A stretch of DNA of 64,000 bases from Aquabacterium sp. A7-Y (GCF_026153205.1 NZ_JAPFBW010000001.1:340380-404379); one strand, 5' to 3'. Positions 1 through 8,846 are shown, counted from the first letter of the stretch. Program-made: numbers and translations. The notes: generated from the letters alone by a model not told the origin.

Positions 1-2
1 AC

Positions 3-194
3 CCCGAGCGCCTGGTGATGACGGTGGCCGACGACGGCTGCGGCTTCGACGTCAGGCAGACCCTGGCCGGCGGCATCAGCGAAAGGAACTTCGGGCTCTA
101 CGGCATGGCCGAGCGTGCCGAGCTGGGGGGCGGGCGCATCCGCTGGCGCTCGCGTCCCGGCCGCGGCACGGTGCTGCAGCTGTTCATCGCCTAG
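3..194 (+). CDS. Sensor histidine kinase, C-terminal fragment (5' end outside window)
   Basis: This is the last 63 residues of a two-component sensor kinase; the rest lies to the left of the window. The visible part is the end of the HATPase domain. The nucleotide-binding G1-type motif DDGCGFD sits near the start and the G2-type motif FGLYGMAERAELGGG follows. The MxER spacing after the glycines is typical of the NarL/LiaS/DegS (HisKA_3) kinase class. The stop TAG at 192-194 precedes the LuxR-family response regulator by 64 bases on the same strand, so the two very likely form a cognate pair. The input signal cannot be told because the sensing domain is absent. Family assignment is confident; pathway is unknown. 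Confidence 0.85.
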   Translation, partial: PERLVMTVADDGCGFDVRQTLAGGISERNFGLYGMAERAELGGGRIRWRSRPGRGTVLQLFIA

Positions 195-258
195 ACAGGT
201 TTTTCCCCAACGAACAAATGCACAGAGAGACACAGAGAGAAAGAAAGGAAGTCCGACC

Positions 259-909
259 GTGAGCCAAACCCCGTCGATCCGGGCCGTGCTGGCCGATGAC
301 CACGACCTGGTGCGCTCCGGGCTCAAGCTGCTGCTCGAGATGGTGGAGGGCCTCAAAGTCGTGTACGAGGCCCGCACCGGCTCCGAGCTGCTGGAGGCGG
401 TGACGCGCATCCGGCCCGAGCTGGTCGTCACCGACATCTCGATGCCCGACATGGATGGCCTGACCGCACTGGCCCAGCTGCGTGCCTTGGAGCCGCCGCC
501 CAAGGTGCTGGTGGTGTCCATGCACGACTCGCCCGATTTCATCCGGCGCGCGGTGCAACTGGGCGCGTCCGGTTATGTGCTGAAGGAGAGTTCGCCGCTG
601 GAGCTGGAGCAGGCGGTCGGCAGCGTGATGCGCGGCCACGCCTATTTCAGCGCGCAGGTGTCGCAGAAGCTGCTGCAGGCCAAGGAGCGCTCGCCCGAGG
701 AACTGCTGACCGAACGCCAGCTGGAGATCCTGCTGATGATCGGCCGCGGCCTGGCGACCAAGGAGGTGGCTTTCAAGCTGGGCCTGAGCCCGAAGACGGT
801 CGACGTGCACCGCGCCCGCATCATGGAGCGGCTGGGCATCAACGACGTGGCCGGGCTGACGCTGTACTGTGTCCGGCACGGGCTGATCGATCCGTCGCGC
901 GAGTCTTAG
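259..909 (+). CDS. LuxR/NarL-family response regulator
   Basis: This is a 216-residue DNA-binding response regulator. The receiver domain (about residues 7-122) has the acidic pair in LADDHD, the phosphoacceptor Asp59 in VVTDISMPDMDG and the conserved Lys of the GYVLKESS motif. A LuxR-type helix-turn-helix (about 148-210) carries LTERQLEIL and GLSPKTVDVHRARIMERLG. The GTG at 259 is chosen because a purine-rich site (AAGAAAGGAAG, ending about 7 bases upstream) precedes it and because the protein then begins just before the receiver fold. An open frame continues upstream to an ATG at 115 but would overlap the kinase gene. It lies directly after the kinase fragment, so it is presumably its output partner. 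Target genes are not evident. Confidence 0.93.
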   Translation: MSQTPSIRAVLADDHDLVRSGLKLLLEMVEGLKVVYEARTGSELLEAVTRIRPELVVTDISMPDMDGLTALAQLRALEPPPKVLVVSMHDSPDFIRRAVQLGASGYVLKESSPLELEQAVGSVMRGHAYFSAQVSQKLLQAKERSPEELLTERQLEILLMIGRGLATKEVAFKLGLSPKTVDVHRARIMERLGINDVAGLTLYCVRHGLIDPSRES

Positions 910-1139
910 TCTTGCTGCCCGATGCAGCGCGTGCACGAAGGGGCGCGTGGCTGCCGCCGCGATGCCACATGAGCGCCTGGGCAGCCGGTATGGAGCAAGT
1001 TACAGAGGACCTTGACCGAGGCAGGAATCCGCTGGTGTTTAACGGCAGAATGGCCGCGCTCCGGCAGACCCGGCGCGATGGCAGCCGCAGAGGGAATTCG
1101 GAGAGTGAAGGCTGCACCCCAACGAAAGCGAAAACCACC

Positions 1140-1733
1140 ATGAACACGATGTCCAGATTTTTCGTCGCACTCACCGCGGCCGTCCTGTCGTCGAGCTGCG
1201 CGGGCGCCGACTTCAAACGTCCCGGCCCCGGGGCACTGACCGTTGGCAAATCGACCACCGCTGAGGTGACTCGCGTGATGGGGAAGCCCCATCAAGTGGG
1301 CGAGTCGATCAAGAACGAACAGAAGCTCAAGACGCTGCATTACACCTACGCAGACGCGGCGGGGACCGGCCGTTACCCTGGCGTCGTGCCGGCTCGCGTG
1401 GTGGTCTTCTCGGCTTTCAATGACTTGCTGGTGGGCCAGGAATTCATCAGTTCGTTCGCCGAGGATGCGACCGACTTTGACGAGTCCAAGGTGAGCGCCC
1501 TCGTCAAAGGCAAGACCACCCGCACACAAGTTCTGCAACTGCTCGGCAGGCCCACGGGCGAGGCGATCTATCCGGTGGTGAAGAAGCAAGGCGACAAGAC
1601 GCTGTTGTACAGCTATTCGCATGCCAAGGGCGACGCCTTCAACATGAAGTTCTACAACAAGGCGTTGATCGTGTCGTTCGGACCCGGCGACGTCGTCTCC
1701 GATGTGGAGTTCTCGTCCAACGGCGAGAAGTGA
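1140..1733 (+). CDS. Putative lipoprotein with two BamE/OmlA-like repeats
   Basis: This is a 197-residue exported protein of unknown function. The N-terminus is basic and hydrophobic and ends in LSSSC, so Cys20 could be lipidated, although the box is not canonical at -3. Two segments resemble each other: GKSTTAEVTRVMGKPHQVGE and GKTTRTQVLQLLGRPTGEA. Each is followed by a strand ending in YTYADA or YSYSHA. This pattern, G-x-T-T-x-x-x-V-x-x-x-x-G-x-P, is that of BamE/SmpA/OmlA-type beta-lactamase-inhibitor-like folds, so the protein is probably two such domains in tandem. The ATG at 1140 is chosen because it starts the signal sequence; the open frame extends upstream to 912 without coding character. 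It stands alone, convergent with the next gene. The role is probably in the cell envelope, by inference. Confidence 0.75.
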   Translation: MNTMSRFFVALTAAVLSSSCAGADFKRPGPGALTVGKSTTAEVTRVMGKPHQVGESIKNEQKLKTLHYTYADAAGTGRYPGVVPARVVVFSAFNDLLVGQEFISSFAEDATDFDESKVSALVKGKTTRTQVLQLLGRPTGEAIYPVVKKQGDKTLLYSYSHAKGDAFNMKFYNKALIVSFGPGDVVSDVEFSSNGEK

Positions 1734-1812
1734 TCCAAGCTGTGCTCGGGCCGGTGGCTGGACCGTGTTTCGACGGCTTTTATGGCCGCCGGACGACGAC
1801 CGCTCGCCGGCC

Positions 1813-3192
1813 TCACTTCAGCACACTCAGTCGGCTGCCGCCCGGACAAGAGGACGCGTGGTCGACGAGACGCGACTCGCAGTCGAAAAAGGCCGCCACG
1901 CCGCTGCCGTAGGGAGCGAGGTGGCCTCGAAACGAGGGCGCTCCCGCGAAGCTGCTGCTTCCCGCCACGAACTGCGGCCGTGATCCTTTCTTTTCCGGCG
2001 GGGCCCCCGCCGCGAGGAAACGCTGGACGAAAAAGAAGCGGTAGAAGTCGAGCTGCGGCTTGTCGTAGCTCAGGTAGCCGCCTACGAGGAGCCCGCCGTC
2101 GGCGGTGGGCCGGGCGTCCGTGACCGCACATCCCTGCGCGGAGGCCGGCGAGAAGACCAGGGTCCCGCGGTCGCCGAAGCCGGTCTGCGGTTTTCCCTCT
2201 CCGTCCAACTTCACGAGGACGCAGTGGCGCGGCTCCGTGCCGTTGTCGCCGATCATGCCCCCGAGCAGGTACGAATGGTCGCGGGGAGAGAAGATCAGGC
2301 GGCTCGGAATGAAGGCGCGGTCGTCCAGTCCTTCGAGCACAAAACGCCCGTCCGTCCCGTAGGTCCGGTCCACCTGGCCGGTGGCGTCGAGGCGGCGCAG
2401 CCAGGGCGTCGGCACTCCGTCTGACCGCCCTGTCGCCATCAGCAGCATCTTGCCGTCGGCTTGCACGTGCAGACCGACAGGCAGGGTTTGCGAACTGACC
2501 TCACCCTGGCCGAGCAGCGCGACCCCGTCCTTGCCGAAGGTCTTGTCGCGCATGCCGTCGGCGCCGAGGCGCAACACGAACACCCGGGCTGGGTCCTTGT
2601 CGTCCACCATGGCCCAGCCGGCGACGAGCACCTTGCCATCCGCCTGAACCGCCAGCGTCGCCGGGATCAGGAGGCGCTCCTTGCTTTCCGCGAGAGGAAG
2701 TCGAACCACGCCGGCACGGCCGAACCGGGTGTCGTGGCGCCCTTGCCCGTCATACCGGGCGATCAGCATCTCGCGGGCCTCCCAGCGCATGTAGTTCTCG
2801 TAGCGAAGCAAGGCCACGGCCACCACCGATTGGTTCTGAAGCGCCGCAGCGCTCCACTCCACCCGGAGTTTTTCGGACTCGAGGTCCTGCGGCCAGGACG
2901 GGTGCGACGGGTGGAAGCCGTCGTAGGCGGTCCACCCTCGCGCGCCGGCGGGAAGCGCCGCGATGCCGTCCTCGCTCACCGCGACCAGACCGCCATCGTC
3001 GCGCGGCATCAGCGCGACGGGCTTGCCGCGAAGTGCGTGCGCCCTGAGCGCGGGCAAGCCGACCGGCTTGCCTTTGAAGCCGAGTGCCGTGGCCGGCGAC
3101 GCCTCACCGCTTGAACCGTGCTGCGAGATCGTCAGGAGCACGACGGCCAGGAGCGCCTTGACGGAACGGGGACGGGGAAGGTGGACTTTCAT
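1813..3192 (-). CDS. Exported delta-60-repeat (DUF5122-type) beta-propeller protein
   Basis: This is a 459-residue protein with a probable Sec signal peptide (basic start MKVHLPRPR, hydrophobic ALLAVVLLTI). It contains at least four copies of a repeat with a core like D-x-x-FG-x-x-G-x-x-x-L: RHDTRFGRAGVVRL, MRDKTFGKDGVALL, QVDRTYGTDGRFVL and KPQTGFGDRGTLVF. Strands such as VQADGKVLVAG and VQADGKMLLMA lie between the copies. These are the marks of delta-60 / DUF5122 beta-propeller repeats. The ATG at 3192 is preferred because it begins the signal peptide; the frame stays open to 3216. The gene is monocistronic and convergent with the lipoprotein. The family is usually extracytoplasmic with an unknown ligand; no catalytic residues can be pointed to. 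Confidence 0.78.
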   Translation of the reverse strand: MKVHLPRPRSVKALLAVVLLTISQHGSSGEASPATALGFKGKPVGLPALRAHALRGKPVALMPRDDGGLVAVSEDGIAALPAGARGWTAYDGFHPSHPSWPQDLESEKLRVEWSAAALQNQSVVAVALLRYENYMRWEAREMLIARYDGQGRHDTRFGRAGVVRLPLAESKERLLIPATLAVQADGKVLVAGWAMVDDKDPARVFVLRLGADGMRDKTFGKDGVALLGQGEVSSQTLPVGLHVQADGKMLLMATGRSDGVPTPWLRRLDATGQVDRTYGTDGRFVLEGLDDRAFIPSRLIFSPRDHSYLLGGMIGDNGTEPRHCVLVKLDGEGKPQTGFGDRGTLVFSPASAQGCAVTDARPTADGGLLVGGYLSYDKPQLDFYRFFFVQRFLAAGAPPEKKGSRPQFVAGSSSFAGAPSFRGHLAPYGSGVAAFFDCESRLVDHASSCPGGSRLSVLK

Positions 3193-3349
3193 GCGAACGC
3201 CGATGCCTGGCTCCATAACGGTTGGAGCGGTCTTGTCACTTTGGATGCGCCGCAGTGTAGCCAGCGCTCAGGGCATCTCCCGGGCTGCCTCCCCTGGGTA
3301 GGGGGGGCTGTTGTCCTCGGCGCAGGCGGGTCCAGCCGGACCGCAGCCC

Positions 3350-3940
3350 TCAGGCAGGAATGATGGTCACCCTCGGCCAACGCTCAGGGTAGCGCTTGCG
3401 TTCGATCCGTTCGCGATAGGTGGCAACACTGACGCGCGCCGGGTTGCGCCGTACCACCATGCCGAAAAGGTCCTGCAAGCCGTACGGGGCGATCACGCCG
3501 ATCGAGTGGTCCTGCCTCAGGTAAACCCCGACCGAGGTCGCGTATTCCGGCCAGGACGCCACCGCTTCGTCCAGGGACCGCAGCGGTGCGACCGCATGCC
3601 CGAAGCAGTTCTCGAACCAGGTGTGCACGGCGGCCTGGTTGGTGACCTCCCAGGGAAGCCCCGGCAGCGTGGCCGCGAGCTGGCGCTGCAACTCGGCGTC
3701 GCGCTCGGGGTCGAGGCGATCGCGGTCGAAGTACGCCACATCGACGTCCGACAGGAACGAGGGGCGCTCATGCCGATGCAGGACATCCCACACGAGATTG
3801 CGCACGGCACCGGCACCGATGCACCACGACGCCAGACCCAATCCCTGCACGGCGCGCAATGCGGGCATGAACCAGGTCGATGCGCCGACGATGGCGGCAA
3901 GGCGTTCCTCAAGGGCGGCTGGGGAGGGCTGCGGCGGCAT
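3350..3940 (-). CDS. Nucleotidyltransferase-like family protein (DUF925/COG3575)
   Basis: This is a 196-residue cytoplasmic protein. Early on it has the motif GAGAVRNLVWD, followed by SDVDVAYFDRD, which supplies the paired acidic residues of a nucleotidyltransferase-like fold. The C-terminal half, with APYGLQDLFGMVVRRNP and YRERIERKRYPERWP, matches my recollection of the DUF925 (nucleotidyltransferase family, COG3575) proteins, which have about this length. The ATG at 3940 gives the normal N-terminus; upstream in-frame codons to 4075 are Arg/Pro-rich and not protein-like. It is divergent from the unknown gene at 4032, with 91 bases between the starts. No substrate is known for this family. 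Confidence 0.85.
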   Translation of the reverse strand: MPPQPSPAALEERLAAIVGASTWFMPALRAVQGLGLASWCIGAGAVRNLVWDVLHRHERPSFLSDVDVAYFDRDRLDPERDAELQRQLAATLPGLPWEVTNQAAVHTWFENCFGHAVAPLRSLDEAVASWPEYATSVGVYLRQDHSIGVIAPYGLQDLFGMVVRRNPARVSVATYRERIERKRYPERWPRVTIIPA

Positions 3941-4031
3941 AGGGCGGCTCCTGGTCCGTGGATATCGGCTGCGTGGGAGTCCGGACATTTTGGAGGGCCG
4001 CCCCTTCACAGCGGTGCAAGGCGCACGTAGC

Positions 4032-4628
4032 ATGCCGCCCACCGTGCACTTCGATCCGCCCCTCGTCATCCGCAAACCCCGGCCCGCCGGCTCCCGGGCG
4101 CGCGAGCGTTTTTTCGCCTATTCAGGATCCATCGCCGGTCTGCTGGAGATGCAGCGCAGCGAAATCGACACCTACGAGGCGGTCGACGCGGCACACGGCG
4201 GCGAGCTGCGCCGCCTGCCCTACGAGCACGGCTGGCTGCTGGACTTCAGGCGCCTGTTCAAGGGCCGCCAGCGCTGGGTCGTGTACGGCCGCGAGGGCCG
4301 GCTCTACATCGACCTGGGGGCCGAGATGCATGGCATCGGGCCGTCGCGCCTGAGCTTCCGGGTGCAGCGCTTCGGCTGCCTGCTGCGGGTCAGCATCCAC
4401 CGCGGCAGCTCGCGCCGCGTCGAGCGCTTCTGGGCCTGGTTTCCGTTCGGCCGCCTGCTGCTGCGCGACGCGGGGGTCAGCGGCGACGCCTGCGAGCCCT
4501 TGTGCGAGCTGTTCAAGGAAATCGCGGTGCCGGGAGGGCGCAGCCTCTGGGCCATCCGCTGGTCCTCGGGCGTGGCGCACCGCGACAGCGGGCTGAGCCT
4601 GCTGCCGCAGCGCACCAGAGCGGCCTGA
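4032..4628 (+). CDS. Conserved hypothetical protein, function unknown
   Basis: This is a 198-residue soluble protein that I do not recognise. It has no signal peptide or membrane segment, and it is rich in Arg, Leu and aromatic residues (for example ERFWAWFPFGRLLLRD). Codon bias matches the neighbouring genes, and the competing frames are plainly shadows, so it is probably real. The ATG at 4032 follows no clear ribosome-binding site; an earlier open frame back to 3621 runs antisense through the DUF925 gene and is unlikely to be coding. It is convergent with the hemerythrin gene (23-base gap). The gap contains a short hairpin, AGGAG-CACG-CTCCT, around 4641-4654, with no T-run. Confidence 0.6.
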   Translation: MPPTVHFDPPLVIRKPRPAGSRARERFFAYSGSIAGLLEMQRSEIDTYEAVDAAHGGELRRLPYEHGWLLDFRRLFKGRQRWVVYGREGRLYIDLGAEMHGIGPSRLSFRVQRFGCLLRVSIHRGSSRRVERFWAWFPFGRLLLRDAGVSGDACEPLCELFKEIAVPGGRSLWAIRWSSGVAHRDSGLSLLPQRTRAA

Positions 4629-4651
4629 TTCAGTCGACCAGGAGCACGCTC

Positions 4652-5158
4652 CTAGGCTTCGACCTCCTCGCCGTGGCCCAGCGCGGCCATCAGCGCCGCC
4701 TTGCGCTGGCGCAGCCGGTTGCCCAGCTTCTGCAGGTCCATGCCGCTTTCCTTCAGCTTCGGGAACATCTCCTTCTCTTCTTCCTTGACGTGGTGGTCGA
4801 CGTACTCGCCCAGCACGATGACCTTGGCGTCGTACAGCTTCTCGCGCGGCTGCATGGACTCGATCTGCGCAATCAGGTCCTTGGCGCTGGCGTGTTCGAC
4901 GCTGGCTTCGTCGAGCAAGTCCTTCTCGTCGAGGAAACGCCGCGCGGCCGGGTAGAAGATCTCCTCCTCGATCTGCGTGTGCACCGTCAACTCCTGGCAG
5001 ATCTGGAGGGCCAACTGGCGCTTCTGCGCCGCCGGCGCGCCAGCGTCGGCCAGCTTCCTGTACTGCTTGAAGAGCGCCTTGACCTTCTTGTGGTCCGTCA
5101 TCAGCAGTTCGGTGGCATCGGGGGCGGCGGCGGCCGCAGCGCGTTTTGCAGTTGCCAT
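4652..5158 (-). CDS. Hemerythrin HHE cation-binding domain protein
   Basis: This is a 168-residue, mainly helical protein of the bacterial hemerythrin (HHE) family, which binds a di-iron centre for O2, NO or iron handling. Likely iron ligands are spaced as expected: His23 (MTDHKKVKALF), His60 and Glu64 (ELTVHTQIEEE), His89 (VEHASAK), and His122/His123 with Glu127 (VDHHVKEEEKE). The Ala/Lys-rich N-terminus of about 15 residues is an extension. An AAGGAAG site lies just upstream of the ATG. It lies 87 bases downstream of the small disordered gene at 5485, at the end of the long minus-strand run. It may be co-transcribed with that run or separate; the sequence does not decide. Confidence 0.93.
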   Translation of the reverse strand: MATAKRAAAAAAPDATELLMTDHKKVKALFKQYRKLADAGAPAAQKRQLALQICQELTVHTQIEEEIFYPAARRFLDEKDLLDEASVEHASAKDLIAQIESMQPREKLYDAKVIVLGEYVDHHVKEEEKEMFPKLKESGMDLQKLGNRLRQRKAALMAALGHGEEVEA

Positions 5159-5245
5159 GTGGGTCTTCCTTCGTGGGTTGTGATTGGAGTGGGCACGCCG
5201 GGGCCGGCGGCCGATCGCCCGGAGGTGCCCGGGGGCAGGGACGGC

Positions 5246-5485
5246 TCAGGCGTCGAGCGACTTGTCGCGCTCGGGCACGTCCTCGCCGGTCGAGCCGGGA
5301 CCGCGGCGCTCCATGCGCCGGGCCGACCGGTCTTCGTCGGAACGCCCGGGCGGACTGTCCGACACCAGCGACGCATCGGAGCCGCGCTGGTCTGGCGAGG
5401 CCGGGCGCGAGCCGGCGGCTCCGCCGGGGCGGGGGGCCGCCGGCTCGGAGGATTCGTGGCCGGTGGGCTGCAGAGGGGCTGTCAT
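5246..5485 (-). CDS. Small disordered hypothetical protein (79 aa)
   Basis: This is a 79-residue protein built almost entirely of Pro, Ser, Gly, Glu, Arg and Asp (for example SPDQRGSDASLVSDSPPGRS), so it is predicted to be unstructured. The case for a gene is the start. An AAGGAG ribosome-binding site lies about 7 bases before the ATG at 5485, and the frame is open to the TGA at 5246. It sits between the zinc-ribbon membrane protein (73-base gap) and hemerythrin (87-base gap) in the same orientation. No domain is recognised. The function is unknown, and the call could be a chance open frame in GC-rich DNA. Confidence 0.5.
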   Translation of the reverse strand: MTAPLQPTGHESSEPAAPRPGGAAGSRPASPDQRGSDASLVSDSPPGRSDEDRSARRMERRGPGSTGEDVPERDKSLDA

Positions 5486-5558
5486 CGCGGGCTCCTTGGT
5501 TTCGCGTCCACCACGAAGCAAACGGTGTGCCGACCGGGTACCGGGCGCAGCGGCGGGC

Positions 5559-7370
5559 TCAGCCTGGGGCGACGCGCGCGCCGCAGGCCGCACAGAAGCG
5601 GGCGCCGGGCGACAGCGGCTCGCCGCATTCGCTGCAGAAGCGACCGGTGGCAGCGGGCGGCGCCGCTGCAGCGCCGGGTTCGGCCGCCGGGGCTGCCTGG
5701 CCCAGCGCCGCGGTGGCCCGGATGTCGTGGTGCAGCTGGGCCGCCGCCGGGGTGCCGGACAGCGCGCGTTCACCCTGGTTCAGCGCGGCGATGCGGGCCT
5801 GGTCCTCCTCGCTGCCGGTGGCCACCAGCACACTCTGGCTGCGTCCGAAGGCGGCGAGGTGGGCGGCCAGATCCTTGGCCTCCATCCCGGTGGAGAACAT
5901 GGCGGTGACCTGGCGCTGGTCGTCCTTGCCGAACACCACCGACTCGATGCGCGCCCGCCAGACTCGCAAGGTCATCGACTCGGTACGCACGATCTCGCTG
6001 TCGGTGTTGAGGCGGCTCGTCAAGGTGTTGCCGGTGCCCACACGCGAGCGCTGCCAGGTGCCGGCCAGCTCGACCCAGATCAGGACCGACTCGAAGTTGA
6101 AGCGGCCCCACAGCGCCTGCGCGGCCTTGAAGCAGAACAGGGCCACCAGCAGCAGCAAGGTAGAGGTGCCGGCCAGCGACAGGCGCTTGTCCTGCCATGC
6201 GGCGCCGACGTCGAACTCGCGCACGAAGTAGAGCAGCAGCCCGACCGCGGTCGCCACCAGCAGCGTCGCGTAGACGTCGAGCGCCACCAGCCAGCGGTGC
6301 GGCGGGTGCGCCAGCGCCGAGGACAGCGTGGGCGCGACGGTGCCGCCCACCGGCATCGGCTGCGTTTCCTCCATCAGCTCGCCGGCGAAGGGGCCGGCGC
6401 TGCGGCCAGGGTCGATGACGGGCTCCAGCCGCGCGTAACGGCGGTTGGGGATGCGCTCGGTCCAGCCCTGCTGCAGCTGGCGGTCGAGTTCGTCGAGCAG
6501 CAGGTTGGGCGGCGCGTTCATGGACAGCTTGAGCTGCTCGCCGCTGGCCTGCGTGCTCGGCTGGTCGCCCACCTGGGCCAGCACCGCCAGCGCCACCAGG
6601 CAGACGGCGACCAGACCGGTGCCCAGCATGATGGCCGTCTGGGCACTCAAGGAAAACAGGCCGGGCGACGGCAGCCGGCTGCCCACCAGCCCGATCAGCA
6701 CCGGCGCGAGCAGGGCAGCCGCGACCAGCCCCACCACCGAGGCCATCGACAGCCGGGCGCGCTGGTCGCCCAGCACCGGCTTGAGCAGGAAAAACACGCC
6801 AAAGACGAAGTACAGCATGCCGATCCAAGGCCGCGAGCTGTCGTTGCCCAGCAGCAGCCAGGAGACCGCGAAGCTCAGCGTCGTCGCGAGGATGGCCACC
6901 AGGTTGAAGAAGTGCCGCTGCGCCAGCGCCTGCACCGCCAGCGGCGCCGTGATCAGCCGCGGCACCGCGTGGTACAGCACGCCGTCGAGCGCCCCCTGGG
7001 GCTCGGGATAGGTGAGGCCGCCCTGGCGCAGCATGTCCTTGTAGATGTCGGCGCGCGGCGAGCCGCCGGTGGTGCCGGCCGCGAGTTCCGGCGCCAGCGA
7101 GGCCGGCCGGCCGCGACCGAAAAAGAAGCGCAGCCGGCGCGCCGCAACGCCGGCCGCCAGCAGCCCGCCGACCAGCAGCGCCAGCCCGGCCAGCAGCGGT
7201 GCCAGCACCAGTCGCAGGCTCTGGGCCTGCAAGGCCTCGCGGCTCCACCACAGGCACAGCACGCCGCCGCCAGCGAGCAGCGCTGCGCACAGCCAGAGCC
7301 ACAGGTTCTGCAGCCGGTAGGGATTGGGAAGCTCCAGCCGCTTGCTTTCCGAGCTGTAGTCGTAGCCCAT
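5559..7370 (-). CDS. Multi-pass membrane protein with C-terminal zinc ribbon
   Basis: This is a 603-residue integral membrane protein of unknown function. It opens with a short polar segment, then hydrophobic stretches near residues 24-45 and 53-75, several more between about 150 and 290, and another pair around 365-410. The last 26 residues are a zinc ribbon, with Cys579, Cys582, Cys593 and Cys596 in CSEC...CAAC. An AAGGAGG site precedes the ATG, so the start is secure. It lies 63 bases after DUF3999, and the gene order suggests that it works with the DUF2339/DUF3999 pair in the inner membrane. The potassium channel at 62.0-62.9 kb ends in a similar ribbon. No enzyme motif was seen. Confidence 0.8.
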   Translation of the reverse strand: MGYDYSSESKRLELPNPYRLQNLWLWLCAALLAGGGVLCLWWSREALQAQSLRLVLAPLLAGLALLVGGLLAAGVAARRLRFFFGRGRPASLAPELAAGTTGGSPRADIYKDMLRQGGLTYPEPQGALDGVLYHAVPRLITAPLAVQALAQRHFFNLVAILATTLSFAVSWLLLGNDSSRPWIGMLYFVFGVFFLLKPVLGDQRARLSMASVVGLVAAALLAPVLIGLVGSRLPSPGLFSLSAQTAIMLGTGLVAVCLVALAVLAQVGDQPSTQASGEQLKLSMNAPPNLLLDELDRQLQQGWTERIPNRRYARLEPVIDPGRSAGPFAGELMEETQPMPVGGTVAPTLSSALAHPPHRWLVALDVYATLLVATAVGLLLYFVREFDVGAAWQDKRLSLAGTSTLLLLVALFCFKAAQALWGRFNFESVLIWVELAGTWQRSRVGTGNTLTSRLNTDSEIVRTESMTLRVWRARIESVVFGKDDQRQVTAMFSTGMEAKDLAAHLAAFGRSQSVLVATGSEEDQARIAALNQGERALSGTPAAAQLHHDIRATAALGQAAPAAEPGAAAAPPAATGRFCSECGEPLSPGARFCAACGARVAPG

Positions 7371-7433
7371 GTTCTTGTCCTCCTTGAATGCGGTTCAGCG
7401 GCCCATTGTGGGCCCGGCGTGCGCCGGCCGGCC

Positions 7434-8846
7434 TCAGCCGCGCGGCCTGTCGTCCGGGCCTGCCGCCGCTCCGGGGCGTTTGCGCAGCAGCGAGGCCGCC
7501 ATCGCGGCCATCATCGCGAGGCCGGCGAGCAGGACCGCCCAGAGCCAGGGGCGGCCGGACCCGGCGGCGGCCGGCGGGGCCGAGGGGGGCATCGCTGCGG
7601 GCACGGCCGGCGCGGCCGCTTCGTCGAGCTGCACGCTCGCTGTATCGGCCGGCAGGGGGGCATCCACAGGGCCGGCCGGCAGCAGTTGCTGCAGGCTCAG
7701 GGGGGCGGCGGCCGCGACCGTGGCGTCGCTCCAGGCCAGCCGGTAGGGCGGGGGACCGCTGGCGAGGAACACCAGCGAACGGGTCTCGACCGCCACCCGC
7801 AGCGTCGGCGGCCGGTGCCCCGGCGGGCTGATGGGCCCCTCGCTGTGCAGCCGCAACTCGCGAAAGACAGGGCCTGCCGGCACCGCCAGCGCGGGCGAGC
7901 GCGCTTCTCCGTCGGCCAGCCGCAGCCAGTAGACGGAGGTGCTGGCGATGTGGCTCCAGCCCTGCGCGGGGGACACCGAACCGGGCCGGGTCTTGTCGCG
8001 CACGGCCCGCAGCCGCTCACGCAGCCCGTGGGGGGACGGCGGGGGTGTGGCCGCCGGCGCCACCGTGTCGCGGCCGAGCACCTGCAGCTCGGCCAGGCTG
8101 TCCGGCTGGTTCGCCCGCACCTGCAGACGCGCCAGCGGGAGTGGCGCCGGCAGCCGGTAGTCGCACGCTTGCGCGGTGCAGCTCGCCGGCTCGATCGGCG
8201 CGCTCCACTGCAACACGGGCGGGCGCTCCCGGGTGCTGTGGCTGCTGGCCCGGGCCGCCACCAGCGTCGGCAGGGCGCTGCCCGGCACGGCGTCGAGCTT
8301 GAGGTAGCCGGGCGCGAGCGCCGGCAGCTCGACGCCGGTCTGCTGCAGGCGCCGGCCTTGATGCGCCAGCACCAGCACCTGCACGGCGGGCAGCACGGTC
8401 TCCCAGTGCTGCAGGTCGGTGCTGTGCTGGACCGACAGCACGAACACCCCCCGCTGGGTGTCCGCCGGCGTCAGCTCGATGTGGTGCAGCCGGCCCGGCA
8501 CGCCGCGAGCGTCGAGCACCCAGCCGGGCGGCACCGGCGCCTTGCCGCGCTGGCCGGGGCGCAGGAACAGCGGCAGCTCGGTGGCGTGCTCGACCCGGTC
8601 GGCCGTCGCTGCCGGCAACCAGGCGAAGGGCAGGGCGGCGCCGTGCCCGTTGATCGGCCGCAGACCTTGCAGATCGGGCGAACCGGTGCGCGCGTGCAGC
8701 GCCATCGGCAGCTGCACGGTGTAGTAGGGGCCCCAACCCTGCAGCACCAGGGCGACGCTGCGGTCCGCTGCCGAGCCGGCCGCAGGGGCGGCCGCGGCGA
8801 TGGCGAGGGCGAGTCCCGCCCTGCACGTTCCTGCGCCCAGCCTCAT
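7434..8846 (-). CDS. DUF3999 domain-containing exported/membrane protein
   Basis: This is a 470-residue protein with a signal peptide (hydrophobic core AGLALAIAAAAPAAGSA) and one C-terminal membrane helix (about residues 435-458, LWAVLLAGLAMMAAMAASLL) followed by a basic tail. The large middle part is therefore predicted to be periplasmic. Its beta-rich pattern, with features such as LQGWGPYYTVQLP and YWLRLADGEA, fits DUF3999, a family usually encoded beside DUF2339. Its ATG overlaps the DUF2339 stop codon in an ATGA arrangement, which implies translational coupling. Function is unknown in the family. The pairing suggests a large inner-membrane assembly with a periplasmic sensor or binding domain, which is inference. 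Confidence 0.82.
   Translation of the reverse strand: MRLGAGTCRAGLALAIAAAAPAAGSAADRSVALVLQGWGPYYTVQLPMALHARTGSPDLQGLRPINGHGAALPFAWLPAATADRVEHATELPLFLRPGQRGKAPVPPGWVLDARGVPGRLHHIELTPADTQRGVFVLSVQHSTDLQHWETVLPAVQVLVLAHQGRRLQQTGVELPALAPGYLKLDAVPGSALPTLVAARASSHSTRERPPVLQWSAPIEPASCTAQACDYRLPAPLPLARLQVRANQPDSLAELQVLGRDTVAPAATPPPSPHGLRERLRAVRDKTRPGSVSPAQGWSHIASTSVYWLRLADGEARSPALAVPAGPVFRELRLHSEGPISPPGHRPPTLRVAVETRSLVFLASGPPPYRLAWSDATVAAAAPLSLQQLLPAGPVDAPLPADTASVQLDEAAAPAVPAAMPPSAPPAAAGSGRPWLWAVLLAGLAMMAAMAASLLRKRPGAAAGPDDRPRG

Noticed and set aside
115..258. An upstream ATG start for the response regulator
   Set aside because: It would overlap the kinase coding end and add a Cys/Ser/Arg-rich stretch. 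The GTG at 259 has a ribosome-binding site and gives a normal receiver start.
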